From the NCBI RefSeq assembly GCF_020164535.1, contig NZ_JAIQZC010000001.1, positions 558,001 through 622,000 of the forward strand: a stretch of 64,000 nucleotides of DNA, given 5' to 3'. Shown one piece after another: positions 24,615 through 33,323 of the stretch. Every line of letters begins with the position of its first letter. Positions within the stretch are counted from its first letter, which is position 1. The translations under genes were made by a program, and so were the position numbers. Under the pieces are notes generated by a model, which was given only the letters and a program-made list of their open reading frames with translations, did no database searches and was not told where the DNA came from. This stretch comes from Psychroflexus montanilacus. GTDB taxonomy: Bacteria > Bacteroidota > Bacteroidia > Flavobacteriales > Flavobacteriaceae.

Positions 24615-27600
24615 TTATTGGCAAATAAAGCTGATTGACTCACGGCGCTGATCGGTGCTAAGGATAAGTTTGTAAAGTCCCGAAGCTAGATTACTTGGTA
24701 ACTGTATGGTATTCTCTACTCCAGTAGCAGGAACGGATAACAACATTCTACCGTTTAAGTCATAAATCTTGAAGGTGGCATTTTCCAATTCCTCTTCTGA
24801 ATATTGAGCTGTAGCTTTAAGTAGGTCTCCTTGTCTAACAGGGTTTTGATGAAGACTCAAACCTTGATTTTCTGAAAGTTGTACCAGAGAATTACAAGTA
24901 CGTAGTTCATCACCAGAGGTAGTAACCATTACTGCTTGATAGTTAGCATTTGGATCTAATTGATCACTAGAGAGATTCCCTTCTGAAAACGTTTGGCTTT
25001 CAGAGACTAACTCACCGTTTTTATACCATTTATAACTTACGAAAGAATACCCTCCATTAGTCTCAGTATTATTATTGACCACCAATGTATTGTTATACTT
25101 CTGAACTACAATAGCATCAAAATCAAAAGCCTTTTCTATTTCAATTGTATATGTTCTGGTTTGAGTCTCATCTTGAGAAGTCACTACAACCTCCTGACGA
25201 TAAATACCAGGAACAGGAGTATCAATACTAAAATTTGTTCCTGTGTTAATTTGTGCATTTACACCTGCAACAATGTTGACGTCTACAAATGGTATGGCAT
25301 TATTACAATCTATTAAATAATACACTACATCTCCTGGGTTATTATAAACTTGTCCATCAATTGTAATACTTGTGATATCAGCATTTGAGCTAGTAATGAT
25401 CAAAGGTTGATCGATTGATGTAGCTGGCTCATAATTATCATTGCCAAGCTGAGAAGCTGTGATAACAATCTCTCCAGAGGTTTGCAATTCTACAAAACCA
25501 CTTGGTGATACTGTAGCGGCTGGGTCCTGAGAGGTAAATGAATAGGTATAAGTCACCTCAAGTCCAGACGATGCTGTTGCTTCCAATTGAAAATCTGTAT
25601 CATCTTCTAAGCTACGCGAAGCCAAGGCGTCAAAAGTAATGCTTTGAGAGGCTTTGTTAATGATTAATTCTATGGATTCAGTAGCTGATAAATAATTAGG
25701 TGTTTCTTCAGCTTCAACAGTGATAGAGTAAGTTCCAGCATCTGTATACCCTTGTTGTGGTAAGTAAGATAGGCTCGTTTCACTGTGGTTAAGACTTGCT
25801 ATAACATTTTTAAATGTTCCATCATAAGTAAACGTCTGCGTAGCATCAGCTGTAATAACCGCCTCTGCCTTTTCTATAGTTAAAGTTGCCTCAAGAACTT
25901 CATCCAGAAAATTAGGTCGAGTTACCGTTGCTTCTACCGTATAGCTTCCTGCTTCAGTTTGGTCATTGTTTTCATAAGTCACCACCGCATCGTCTGCCTC
26001 TCCTGCAACAACAAGTGACTTTACCGCCCCATCATAAGTGAAGGTATTATCGGCAAATTCTAATCCCGTTTGTGTAGCAGGTAGTATTTCGAAATCGGCT
26101 GATGTAAAACTCAACGTATAGTTTTGTCCAGCATCTAAAGTTCCTGGTTCAATAGCATAATTTCCGACATCTTCTCCAGCCTCTCGTGTTAATTCACCTG
26201 TGAAAAGACTTTCATCCTCACCTACCACAAAGCCTGAGCTTGTAAAGGTAAATATTGGGTCCTCTGTTCCAAAAATCTTAGTCTGACCAGAATTGACAAC
26301 TACTACCAATTCAGCTGGACTAATACTTGCTGAAAGCATTGGTGGAATTAAGGTATAATTGGCAGCATCAGTTCCAGATAAAGCAAAGCCTGTCGTTGAA
26401 ATCTCTATATCAGTATCAACATCCGAAGTTGCAAAGGTATATACCGGCGTTCCTGTAAGACTCACATCATCTCCAGAAATCACACCCGACAATACCGCAG
26501 TTCCACTAGCAGAAGCATCGGTAGTCCCGTCGTAAATCTTGTCATCACCAGTAAGTCCAGTGATGGAAAGCTCAACATTAGTGATGTCTGCTGAAAGTAA
26601 GGGCTGAACAAGAGTATAATTTGCTGAATCAGATCCAGATAGACTAAAGCCTGTTGTTATTATTTCTATATCAGTTCCCACATTAGGGCTTGTAAATGTA
26701 TATACTGGTGTTCCTGAAATGGTGACATCATCTCCTGAAACTACCCCTAACAAAGTAGCGGTTCCATTAACAGAAGCTTCGGTTGTTCCATCATAAGATT
26801 TATTATTTCCACTAATCCCCTCGATGCTTAATTCAAGAGCTGTAATATCTGCAGAAAGTATCGGCTGTACTAACGTATAGTTTGCTATATCAGTACCAGC
26901 CAAACTAAAGCCAGTAGTGATGATATCAATTTCAGTTCCAACTTCAGAGCTTAAAAATGTAAAAGCTGGGGTTCCTGTAAGATTGACGTCATCCCCTAAA
27001 ACGGTTCCAGATAAAGTAGCGGTTCCATTAGATGTGGCATCGGTTGTACCATCGTAGGTTTTATCAACTCCAGAAAGACCAGTAATATTTAATTCAGCTG
27101 AAAGAATATCAGCTGATAAAATAGGCTGTGTTAGTGTGTAATTCCCTGCATCTGCACCTGACAACGTAAACCCTAGTGAAGTTATTTCAATGCTCGTACC
27201 GACATCTGAACTCACAAAAGTATAGATTGGTGTACCAGAAAGGTTAACCTCATCTCCTGAAATTACACCCGACAATACAGCAGTTCCAATAGCTGAAGCC
27301 TCGGAAGTCCCATCATAGATCTTATCATCTCCAGTAAGGCCAGTGATTGAAAGTTCAACATCAGTGATGTCTGCTGAAAGTGTTGGCTGAACAAGTGTAT
27401 ATTTTGCTGAATCAGCACCAGATAAATTAAAACCTGTTGTTGTAATTTCTATACCAATTCCCACATTAGGGTTAGCAAAAGTATAAACTGGGGTGCCAGA
27501 TAAGCTAACCTCATCTCCAGAGACAATACCAGACAAAGTAGGAGTTCCGTTTACTGTCGCATTTGTAGTACTGTCGTAAGGTTTATCATTTCCTGAAAGA

Positions 27601-29756
27601 CCTGTAATAGAAAGTTCAATACGAGAATCCACCAATACGTTAGCTGTAGATTCTATATTATTCAATATAAGATTCGCATTGTTTGAAGCAGCATCCTGAA
27701 TGCCTCCTAAATTAGTATTCAATGTTTCGACTTCAATACCATTTAAATCTGATTCACCAGGTTGAATTGTATATCCAAATACCAAAGAACTAGTACCTGA
27801 CCCACTCTTATAGACTGCCTGTCGTGTTGTTGATCCAATAGTAATGTCAAGTTGAGGAGCTCCTGTTAATATTACATTTTCATTAAAATTAATTTCGAAA
27901 TTCAAATCCTGGCCATCAACGTAAGTCCCATCTGCAGGAACAGTTACTGAAGTTATAACCGGATTTGTTGTATCTACAAGTACAGAAGAAGTTGATCCTA
28001 CATTGTTTAAAGTAAGGTTGGCATCATTACCCACTGCGTCTTGAATAGAACCTCCATTTGTAACAAGTGTACCAACATCAATGCCGTCAGTATCAGTGTC
28101 ACCATCTTGCACCACATATCTAAATCCTACAACTGTGTTTCCACTTCCTATAATATAGGAAGCCTGTCTTGTAACCCCGCCAATATTTATAGATAATTGA
28201 GGAACCCCTCCTGTAGTCGAAATATCTACAGCCTCACTAAAAGTGATATTAAAATCTATATTTTGACCTTCTGAATAGCTTCCATCAGCAGGAACAGCAA
28301 CATTTGTAATTGTAGGCACCACAGCTTCAACTAACACTCCAGAGGTGTTTCCAATACTATTTAAAGTAAGATTAGCATCATTTCCTGCATTATCTTGAAT
28401 AGAACCTCCATTGGTAGATAAGGTTCCAACTTCAATACCATCAGTATCTAAATCGCCAGATTGAACCGTGTATCTAAAAATCAAAGCACTTGATCCAGAA
28501 CCGCTTACATATTGGGCTTGACGATTAGTTGAACCAATGGCAATAGCGAGTTGTGGAGTCTGAGTTGTGTTTACAGTTTCATTAAAATTAATTGTAAACT
28601 CTAGCTCATCTCCAACTATATATGTAGCGTTAGCTGGGACTGCTACTGAAGTTACTGTTGGTGGTTGTACATCAACAATATGAGAGTCTGAAGCTGTAAA
28701 ACCACCTAAAATCGGTGCTCCACCTGCATCAATAATTCCAGTACCACTGGAATTTAAGTCAATACTTAATGTCCCATTGCCTGAGATGGAAGACACAGTC
28801 AAAGTCCTAGTATTCCCATTGCCACTTACATTACTAATATTACCAGAAGCACTCCCTTCTGTATCCAAAGAAAAATCAGCTGTATCTACTCCAGTTACAT
28901 TTTCAGTAAAAGTAACTAGGAAAGAAATCGAAGGTGCCGATCCTAGAGGACTTCCAGAAAGTGAGATGCTATTAACAGAAGGTCTTACAGCATTGGAAAT
29001 CACTGTAGTTGAGTTATCCGAGTCCGTATCTGTACCATCATTAATAACAAGGTTAAACGTAGTTGTTTCTGATGTTGCACTTCTATTATCAGTAGGGTTA
29101 AAACTCATGTTTCTTAGTGTATTTTGTAGAGAAGCAGGCGTCCTGCTACTTACCGTATAAGGCCCTGAACCACTAAAACCAAAACCTGACAAAACACCTT
29201 TAGCGTTAGAATCTAAAGTAATGGTTGCAGAAATGTTATCTCCATCCGCATCTGAAGTCGTAATAGAAGAAAAAGGAGAAATAGTACTATTATCATTAAC
29301 GGTTTGATTTGCTACTGTACCACCTATAACCGGGGGCGTATTCGGACTACCTGAAACAACTGAAACCGTGAATGACATATTCCAAGCATTACCAACAGCA
29401 AAGCCACTACTTATTAAAACTGTATAAGTCCCTGCTCCATAAGGAGTACCTGAAACATTACCACTATCAGTTACTAATACCGATGAATTAAAAGTCATAT
29501 TTGCAGTACTTCCTCCATTTGTATTATAATTAAAAGAAACATTATCCAATTGCGAACCAGAAGGAACAACTACCTGAAAACGGTCTTGACCATCACTAGG
29601 AGTTTCAAGTGATCCACTAACAGTATTTGTGCCCGTAGTTAAGTTGATTGAAGGACCAGTTCCAAAACCAGGGAAATCGGGCGGTTCAGAAGTTTGTGAA
29701 AGTACTGATGATACTGACAGAAAAAAGATTATTAAAAGACCAGTAATTTTATGCAT
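24615..29756 (-). CDS. Giant T9SS-secreted repeat adhesin
   Basis: A 1713-residue secreted surface protein. Signal peptide 1-20 (ending VLSQ); a beta-sandwich region (about 35-135); a cadherin-like region (about 140-365); three SwmB-like repeats starting near 368, 483 and 601 (each opening with V-P-A-x-x-x-Y and containing TRQA-Y-x-SGSG and TNGGSIQD); five YDG-type repeats starting near 715, 802, 889, 976 and 1063, spaced exactly 87 residues; an MBG-type domain (about 1150-1227) and further Ig-like modules; and a type A T9SS sorting domain in the last 80 residues (GLSLHQNPVRQGDLL, FKIYDLNGRML, LASGLYKLIL). It is exported through the T9SS to the cell surface, probably for attachment or gliding. 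Co-transcribed with the downstream beta-barrel gene. Confidence 0.92.
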   Translation of the reverse strand: MHKITGLLIIFFLSVSSVLSQTSEPPDFPGFGTGPSINLTTGTNTVSGSLETPSDGQDRFQVVVPSGSQLDNVSFNYNTNGGSTANMTFNSSVLVTDSGNVSGTPYGAGTYTVLISSGFAVGNAWNMSFTVSVVSGSPNTPPVIGGTVANQTVNDNSTISPFSSITTSDADGDNISATITLDSNAKGVLSGFGFSGSGPYTVSSRTPASLQNTLRNMSFNPTDNRSATSETTTFNLVINDGTDTDSDNSTTVISNAVRPSVNSISLSGSPLGSAPSISFLVTFTENVTGVDTADFSLDTEGSASGNISNVSGNGNTRTLTVSSISGNGTLSIDLNSSGTGIIDAGGAPILGGFTASDSHIVDVQPPTVTSVAVPANATYIVGDELEFTINFNETVNTTQTPQLAIAIGSTNRQAQYVSGSGSSALIFRYTVQSGDLDTDGIEVGTLSTNGGSIQDNAGNDANLTLNSIGNTSGVLVEAVVPTITNVAVPADGSYSEGQNIDFNITFSEAVDISTTGGVPQLSINIGGVTRQASYIIGSGNTVVGFRYVVQDGDTDTDGIDVGTLVTNGGSIQDAVGNDANLTLNNVGSTSSVLVDTTNPVITSVTVPADGTYVDGQDLNFEINFNENVILTGAPQLDITIGSTTRQAVYKSGSGTSSLVFGYTIQPGESDLNGIEVETLNTNLGGIQDAASNNANLILNNIESTANVLVDSRIELSITGLSGNDKPYDSTTNATVNGTPTLSGIVSGDEVSLSGTPVYTFANPNVGIGIEITTTGFNLSGADSAKYTLVQPTLSADITDVELSITGLTGDDKIYDGTSEASAIGTAVLSGVISGDEVNLSGTPIYTFVSSDVGTSIEITSLGFTLSGADAGNYTLTQPILSADILSAELNITGLSGVDKTYDGTTDATSNGTATLSGTVLGDDVNLTGTPAFTFLSSEVGTEIDIITTGFSLAGTDIANYTLVQPILSADITALELSIEGISGNNKSYDGTTEASVNGTATLLGVVSGDDVTISGTPVYTFTSPNVGTDIEIITTGFSLSGSDSANYTLVQPLLSADITNVELSITGLTGDDKIYDGTTDASASGTAVLSGVISGDDVSLTGTPVYTFATSDVDTDIEISTTGFALSGTDAANYTLIPPMLSASISPAELVVVVNSGQTKIFGTEDPIFTFTSSGFVVGEDESLFTGELTREAGEDVGNYAIEPGTLDAGQNYTLSFTSADFEILPATQTGLEFADNTFTYDGAVKSLVVAGEADDAVVTYENNDQTEAGSYTVEATVTRPNFLDEVLEATLTIEKAEAVITADATQTFTYDGTFKNVIASLNHSETSLSYLPQQGYTDAGTYSITVEAEETPNYLSATESIELIINKASQSITFDALASRSLEDDTDFQLEATASSGLEVTYTYSFTSQDPAATVSPSGFVELQTSGEIVITASQLGNDNYEPATSIDQPLIITSSNADITSITIDGQVYNNPGDVVYYLIDCNNAIPFVDVNIVAGVNAQINTGTNFSIDTPVPGIYRQEVVVTSQDETQTRTYTIEIEKAFDFDAIVVQKYNNTLVVNNNTETNGGYSFVSYKWYKNGELVSESQTFSEGNLSSDQLDPNANYQAVMVTTSGDELRTCNSLVQLSENQGLSLHQNPVRQGDLLKATAQYSEEELENATFKIYDLNGRMLLSVPATGVENTIQLPSNLASGLYKLILSTDQRRESISFICQ
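26310..27617 (-). repeat. Five tandem 261-bp repeats inside the adhesin gene
   Basis: Five copies of an 87-codon unit, each opening with a variant of LSITGLSG-x-DK-x-YDGTT and ending near YTL-x-QP-x-LSADI. Spacing is constant at 261 bases, and neighbouring copies are similar at DNA level, so unequal recombination can change copy number. Confidence 0.85.
27624..28661 (-). repeat. Three SwmB-like repeats of about 115-118 codons in the adhesin gene
   Basis: Copies begin near residues 368, 483 and 601. Each holds a VPA-x-x-x-Y opening, F-x-E-x-V, a TRQA-Y strand, a D-x-D-G-I-E/D-V turn and GGSIQD or GGIQDA. The copies are more diverged than the 87-codon repeats. Confidence 0.75.
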
Positions 29757-29798
29757 GACATATCAAAATTTATTTGTTAACATTTTTATATTATTTAA

Positions 29799-29806
29799 CA
29801 AAAATA
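29799..29806 (-). promoter_or_regulatory. Candidate -7 box of the adhesin operon
   Basis: On the minus strand TATTTTTG fits the TAnnTTTG element of Bacteroidetes primary sigma factor promoters and lies about 43 bases before the adhesin ATG. No clear -33 TTG is seen. Confidence 0.4.
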
Positions 29807-30037
29807 AAACTTAAAATTATTTCAGCCATTAAAAACCATATAATTTATTAGAGCAAAACATAATTTTGAAAACACCTTTATTATTAAAATAATCAGATAT
29901 CAACTAATTTCATTGCAAACAGGATTTTTCTCTCATTAGATTCCTTAGTTACTTAAAAATCATAAATCTATGATATTATTGCAACTGACTTAAAAGGAGA
30001 TCATGTTTAAAGTTAGCATACATTTAAAGACTGATAA

Positions 30038-30946
30038 TCTTATAGCAGAGAAGAATTTATTAATAAAACATCCGCTATAAGTATTCATCCTGGGGGTTTA
30101 AATCGCGCTCAAGAAGTTTTCTATTTAATATTGAGTAAACCAAATGAAGCAATTCCAATTCAATTGAGAAAACCAATTAAGTTTGAAAATGGTTATTACT
30201 GGACACAATGGGAATTTTCAATATTGAAAAATTCAGACCTACAACCTATTGGAATCTTATGTATCGGTCATGACATAACTGAAACTAAACAGAATGTAAT
30301 TAGACTAAAGCAATCCAGAATAAAGCTCATTAAAAACTTGGAAGCCATTCCGCACCCTATGCTTATATTGGATGAAACAAATACTATCAGTTACATCTAT
30401 AAAGAGTTTGAAGTGGTTTTCGGATACACGGACGGAGATATTTTGAAACAATCTATAGAAGTTTTATTCCCTGAAACACTGAATAAGGATTACAATTCTC
30501 TTCTTAAAGCTTATCGAAAAGAGGGAGCCCCTACAACTAGAGTAAATAAATATTTATACTGCTTGAGTAAGAAAAAAGAAAAAATAGTCGTTGGAGCAAG
30601 CCTTAGTAGTTTTTACACCAATAATAAATTGAATGTTATTATTATACTTGAAGATTTGACAAATCTAAAGCATCATCAAGACACCATCATCAATCAAAAT
30701 AAGGTTTTGAGACAAATATCATGGAAACAGTCCCATGAAATCAGAAAACCTGTCGCTAATATTTTGGGTTTATCCGATTTATTTAATCTTGAGCATTTAG
30801 ACAGTGATACTAATATCAAAACAATTACCTATCTAAAAGAAGCTGCTACAGAACTTGACCAGCTGACCAAAGCTATTGTTGCGGAGGCTAATAGTAACGA
30901 GTACAAAACCGAGTTCAAAAAACATAAACGGCTCTTGTTTTATTAA
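30038..30946 (+). pseudogene. Truncated PAS/kinase-dimerisation protein, probable remnant
   Basis: An open frame of about 300 codons that begins right after two stop codons (TGA TAA) and lacks an ATG at its head. The first in-frame residues, YSREEFINKTSAISIHPGGL, are already inside a PAS domain, so the true N-terminus is lost; a TTG at 30131 could start a 271-residue product. The PAS domain with its PAC tail (GILCIGHDITE) is followed by a second PAS domain (about residues 50-175 of that product) and a dimerisation helix WKQSHEIRKPVANILGLSD, then the protein ends without an ATPase domain. An ATG at 30003 in another frame runs into this region and stops at once, which suggests a frameshift. It is probably a decaying relative of the 14.2 kb protein or a larger kinase. 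Confidence 0.6.
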
Positions 30947-31254
30947 TACAGAATTATTTAAAATTTCAAGCCTTTTATTAGATATAAGGTTTCAATAATA
31001 TTAATTATAGAAACATTCATTAGTAAGAAAAAACGATTTCAGAACTAATTTCAGTAAGCTGTATCATTTACATACAATAGTCCTAAATAAGGTAATTTAC
31101 AGAAAGGATTGATAAAAAAATCCGATTGAAGAAATTTAAATTGTATTCGAAATAAACTAAAGCCAAAAACAACTTTTAATGTTTGCTTTATCATAATACT
31201 ATTCATACTTGTGAAATGGAGGTGATAGGAATACTTACATTTACATTAAAAGAA

Positions 31255-32220
31255 ATGGAAAAGAGAAAGTTTGTTTTAGTAATTCATGGTGGTGTTGGAA
31301 CAATATTACCTAGGAATATGACTATTGAAAAAGAAAAAGCCTATAGAGATGTTCTCATTCGCGCACTGAGTGTTGGAGAAAGGATTTTAAAAAATGGAAA
31401 AACAGCGGTTGAAGCTGTAGAGGCCGCTATCGTAGTTTTAGAAAATATTCCTCTTTTTAATGCAGGACGAGGTTCAGTATTTACTTATGAGGGTGAGAAT
31501 GAAATGGATGCTTCAATCATGGACGGTCTCACTTTGAATGCTGGAGCGGTGGCTGGTGTAAAACGCATCAAAAATCCAATTACAGCTGCGCGAAAAGTAA
31601 TGGAAAACTCACCACATGTTATGCTAATTGGTAAAGGAGCCGAAAAATTTGCTAAAAAAGAAAATTTAAGACTAGAAAAGCCAAGCTATTTCTATTCAGA
31701 AGAACGCTATCAGCAGCTAATGCTAGCTCGTGAGAATAATGAGGTGATTTTAGATCACAGTGGTGAAAATAAAAGTACAGACAAAGAGATTGAAAACAAT
31801 GATAAGAAATTAGGTACTGTAGGAGCAGTAGCATTGGATAGACATGGAAATTTGGCTGCAGCTACATCGACCGGTGGAATGACAAATAAGCGTTATGGGC
31901 GAGTTGGCGATACGCCTATAATTGGTGCAGGAACATACGCCAAAAATAACACTTGTGCAGTTTCAGGAACTGGTCATGGAGAATACTTCCTGCGTAATGT
32001 TGTAGCTTATGATATTTCTGCTCTTATAGAATATAAGGGCAAATCCTTAAAAGAAGCAGTAGATTTTGTTATCCATAAAAAATTAAAAGGACAAAATGGA
32101 GAAGCAGGTGTAATTGCTCTCGATAAAAAAGGAAACTATGAGATGACTTTTAATACCGAAGGCATGTATCGAGGCATTGTTTCAGATATTGAGCCTGCCA
32201 GAGCAGAAATTTTTAAATAA
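31255..32220 (+). CDS. iaaA: Isoaspartyl dipeptidase / plant-type L-asparaginase
   Basis: A 321-residue Ntn-hydrolase from the chosen ATG 31255 (MEKRKFVLVIHGG), which matches the usual start of the family; the frame is open to an ATG at 31183 but those 24 residues look non-coding. Self-cleavage before the nucleophile Thr188 in KKLGTVGAVALD gives alpha and beta subunits. Other signatures are FNAGRGSVF, EMDASIMDG, ATSTGGMTNKRYGRVGDTPIIGAGTYA and GTGHGEYFLR. These enzymes split isoaspartyl dipeptides and asparagine. With cyanophycinase and cyanophycin synthetase as the next two genes, its likely job is to split beta-Asp-Arg dipeptides from cyanophycin into Asp and Arg. Convergent with cphB. Confidence 0.9.
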   Translation: MEKRKFVLVIHGGVGTILPRNMTIEKEKAYRDVLIRALSVGERILKNGKTAVEAVEAAIVVLENIPLFNAGRGSVFTYEGENEMDASIMDGLTLNAGAVAGVKRIKNPITAARKVMENSPHVMLIGKGAEKFAKKENLRLEKPSYFYSEERYQQLMLARENNEVILDHSGENKSTDKEIENNDKKLGTVGAVALDRHGNLAAATSTGGMTNKRYGRVGDTPIIGAGTYAKNNTCAVSGTGHGEYFLRNVVAYDISALIEYKGKSLKEAVDFVIHKKLKGQNGEAGVIALDKKGNYEMTFNTEGMYRGIVSDIEPARAEIFK

Positions 32221-32306
32221 TTAAGAAGGCTTCGTTTTTACAGAAACATGAAAATTAATAGTCCTCAATTTAAACATAAGACAGAAGTCTAATTAGAGGA
32301 ATTGCT

Positions 32307-33152
32307 CTAATCGAGATGCTTTTTTGAGAGCAAATAACCTCGACCTTTTGATAAAATATGAACAATAAGATTTTCGATGGAAATAGGTTGACCATTTTCA
32401 ATATCAGCAATATTGGTATAAGTGATTTTATTCCCTTCCACAATGGTTACCAAGCCAGATCCAATAGCTTCCATGTGATCTCCATCAGTTATAAGCAATC
32501 CAGTATCTTCTCCAAGGCCTATCCCTACATTAGTTGGGTTCTTAGCAATGACTTGGCAAAGTCTACCAAACCGTCCTCTTTTAATAAAATGACTATCGAA
32601 GGTTACATTATCAATAAATCCAAACCCTTGAGATTGTTTTACTTCACCTTTTAGAAGTGCTTCAGAACTTCCACCAGCATAGATCATTACTTTTGACATA
32701 GCCATGGCACCAGCACTTGTGCCAGCTACTACAAAGTTATCATTTTGATACCTAGATAACAACAATGATAAAATTGATGTTCCTCCTAAAATACTGGTTA
32801 GTCTCAATTGATTTCCTCCTGTAAAAAGTACACCTTCAGCTTCGGCAAGTCTTTTTTTGTAGGATTCATCTAAAGTATCTGTTCGGTTTTTGATGTGAAT
32901 TACCCCTATATTTTTATTATTTAACCGCGCAAATGCATCTACATAGTGCTGGCCAGTTTCTTTGGGTATTAAGGAAGCCGTCGTAATAATTTCAATACGG
33001 TTTGTATTGCCTTCGAGTAATTCAAGCATCCGTTTTAATATGCCAGCTTCCAAAAATTTGTTGCTATGCTGTTCAGAATTATCTAAGTCTGAACCAGTTC
33101 CTTTATCTACTGCTCCTCCTATTGCTATTAAAATACCCGTTGGTTTTTTCAT
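32307..33152 (-). CDS. cphB: Cyanophycinase
   Basis: A 281-residue serine peptidase of family S51. The nucleophile elbow is AGTSAGAMAM with Ser146; a GGNQ segment (about 112-115) and a downstream GFIDNVTFDSHFIKRGRFGRL, typical of cyanophycinases, complete the active-site region, followed by GIGLGEDTGLLI. The enzyme cuts the multi-L-arginyl-poly-L-aspartate polymer into beta-Asp-Arg dipeptides. No signal peptide is seen, so it acts on intracellular granules instead of scavenging external polymer. The gene is divergent from cphA across 171 bases, so synthesis and breakdown could be controlled from one shared region, and it is convergent with the isoaspartyl dipeptidase. Confidence 0.92.
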   Translation of the reverse strand: MKKPTGILIAIGGAVDKGTGSDLDNSEQHSNKFLEAGILKRMLELLEGNTNRIEIITTASLIPKETGQHYVDAFARLNNKNIGVIHIKNRTDTLDESYKKRLAEAEGVLFTGGNQLRLTSILGGTSILSLLLSRYQNDNFVVAGTSAGAMAMSKVMIYAGGSSEALLKGEVKQSQGFGFIDNVTFDSHFIKRGRFGRLCQVIAKNPTNVGIGLGEDTGLLITDGDHMEAIGSGLVTIVEGNKITYTNIADIENGQPISIENLIVHILSKGRGYLLSKKHLD

Positions 33153-33323
33153 AATTGTGATTTAAGGTAGGCCTAATTGACTAACTTAGAGAAATTTACT
33201 TTTTATAAAAGTTGAAGTCAGTAGTTTGATTTGAAATATTGATTAACTAATTATTTCTAAAGGTAAGCTTTAAAAGCTCTAACTAATCACTATCCAAAAC
33301 TAATATGGTTAAAACATAAACCT

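Noticed and set aside
28777-29160. 127-codon open frame on the plus strand opposite the adhesin
   Set aside because: It is the antisense of repetitive, biased adhesin codons; its product (strings of V, L, S, P) shows no fold and has no promoter or ribosome-binding context.
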